From positions 4,321 to 10,734 of the forward strand of contig DEHY01000102.1 of the NCBI GenBank assembly GCA_002352185.1: a stretch of DNA of 6,414 bases, given 5' to 3'. This document shows, one piece after another, positions 5,737 to 6,414 of the stretch. The notes under the pieces are model-generated. The model saw nothing but the letters and a program-made list of their open reading frames with translations, was not told the DNA's origin and ran no database searches. The stretch is from Competibacteraceae bacterium UBA2788. GTDB taxonomy: Bacteria; Pseudomonadota; Gammaproteobacteria; Competibacterales; Competibacteraceae. Position 1 is the stretch's first letter. Every line of letters begins with the position of its first letter. A program made the position numbers and the translations under genes.

Positions 5737-6414
5737 ATGGAAGATGTGGTCATCGTTGCCGCCGCCAGAACCGCTATCGGCAATTTCATGGGCTCCCTGT
5801 CAACGATACCGGCCAATGTTCTGGGGGCCAAGGTCATCCAGGACTTGTTGCGGAAAACCGGGGTCCAGCCCGATCAGATCGATGAAGTCATTCTGGGTCA
5901 GGTCCTGACCGCCGGCACCGGCCAGAATCCCGCCCGCACCGCAGCGCTGAACGCCGGTCTGCCTATCGAAGTGCCCTGCCTGAGCATCAACAAAGTCTGC
6001 GGCAGTGGCCTGAAAGCCGTGCATCTGGCCTACCAGTCCATCCGCGATGGCGATAACCGCATCGTGATCGCCGGCGGGCAGGAAAACATGAGCCTGTCCC
6101 CGCACCTGCTGCTCGGTTCGCGGCGCGGCGTCACTATGGGCGACGCCCGCTTGGTGGATTCGATGCTGAGCGAAGGCCTGCATTGCGCCATCAATCACTA
6201 TCACATGGGCATTACCGCCGAGAACGTAGCCGCCCAGTGGGCTATTTCCCGCGAGGAACAGGACGCATTCGCCGCCGCTTCGCAAAGCAAGGCTATCGCC
6301 GCCATCCGCGACGGCAGGTTCAAGAATGAGATCGTGCCGATTGAAATTCCGCAGCGCAAGGGCGCTCCTCTGATATTCGATACTGACGAGTTTCCACGGG
6401 AAGGAACCACTGCC
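5737..6414 (+). CDS. Acetyl-CoA acetyltransferase (thiolase II), 5' part
   Basis: The gene starts at ATG 5737, 7 nt after a strong GGAGGT (5724-5729), and is open to the window edge, giving 226 of an expected 390 or so residues. It is a cytosolic biosynthetic-type thiolase that condenses two acetyl-CoA to acetoacetyl-CoA, or cleaves it. Visible family blocks are '[18 protein letters not shown]' (4-21), '[18 protein letters not shown]' (54-71), the catalytic cysteine in '[12 protein letters not shown]' (C88, codon 5998-6000), '[11 protein letters not shown]' (109-119), '[11 protein letters not shown]' with H156, and '[16 protein letters not shown]'. The second-half catalytic His and Cys are outside the window. 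The best-known relatives are PhaA (polyhydroxybutyrate synthesis) and AtoB. The next gene, for example a phaB reductase, would tell which applies, so I leave the symbol blank. Residues 149-154 (HCAINH) differ from the usual 'DAFNG'-like stretch before YHMG. Confidence 0.93.
   Translation, partial: MEDVVIVAAARTAIGNFMGSLSTIPANVLGAKVIQDLLRKTGVQPDQIDEVILGQVLTAGTGQNPARTAALNAGLPIEVPCLSINKVCGSGLKAVHLAYQSIRDGDNRIVIAGGQENMSLSPHLLLGSRRGVTMGDARLVDSMLSEGLHCAINHYHMGITAENVAAQWAISREEQDAFAAASQSKAIAAIRDGRFKNEIVPIEIPQRKGAPLIFDTDEFPREGTTA

Noticed and set aside
5800..6285. 161-codon minus-strand frame inside the thiolase region
   Set aside because: It is opposite an unmistakable thiolase with a strong ribosome site and catalytic C88, so it is a shadow.
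1..6414. CRISPR array, tRNA/rRNA gene, insertion sequence or prophage remnant
   Set aside because: I saw no regularly spaced repeats beyond those listed, no tRNA-like cloverleaf, no transposase reading frame and no terminal inverted repeats.

Overview
The window looks like chromosomal DNA from a GC-rich proteobacterium. The genes are tightly packed, codons favour G or C in third position, and Shine-Dalgarno sequences are clear. The gene mix is a GCS2-type glutamate-cysteine ligase, a B12-binding MerR regulator, a PaaK-type ligase and a PhaA-type thiolase. That would suit a heterotrophic, polyhydroxyalkanoate-storing gammaproteobacterium (a Competibacter-like organism is one possibility), but the taxon is a guess without a search.

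Layout: (1) Bases 1-855, plus strand, hold the 3' part of a GCS2-family carboxylate-amine ligase cut by the left edge. (2) Bases 856-1044 are an AT-rich island with two pairs of 11-bp-phased TGTATA-like repeats that contain TATAAT boxes. They lie just upstream of (3) a CarH/LitR-type regulator, 1045-1977, with intact adenosylcobalamin-binding signatures. (4) A six-helix inner-membrane protein, 1931-2809 minus, runs into the regulator tail to tail, and the two reading frames overlap by 47 bp. (5) Bases 2810-3102 are a non-coding stretch with a minus-strand intrinsic terminator and a separate imperfect hairpin. (6) A phenylacetate-CoA ligase-type adenylating enzyme occupies 3103-4416 minus. It is divergent from (7) a secreted phytase/esterase-like protein, 4514-5533 plus. 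(8) After a 203-bp gap, an acetyl-CoA acetyltransferase starts at 5737 and runs off the right edge.

The genes do not form one operon; strand changes give at least four transcription units. The most interesting feature is the photoreceptor-type regulator with a repeat array in its own promoter. The family is known to repress in the dark with adenosylcobalamin and release DNA on illumination, so the layout predicts light-responsive autoregulation. No classical target of such regulators (carotenoid genes, photolyase) is inside the window. The PaaK-type ligase and the thiolase both make or use acyl-CoA esters, but they are on opposite strands with another gene between them, so no common pathway is shown.
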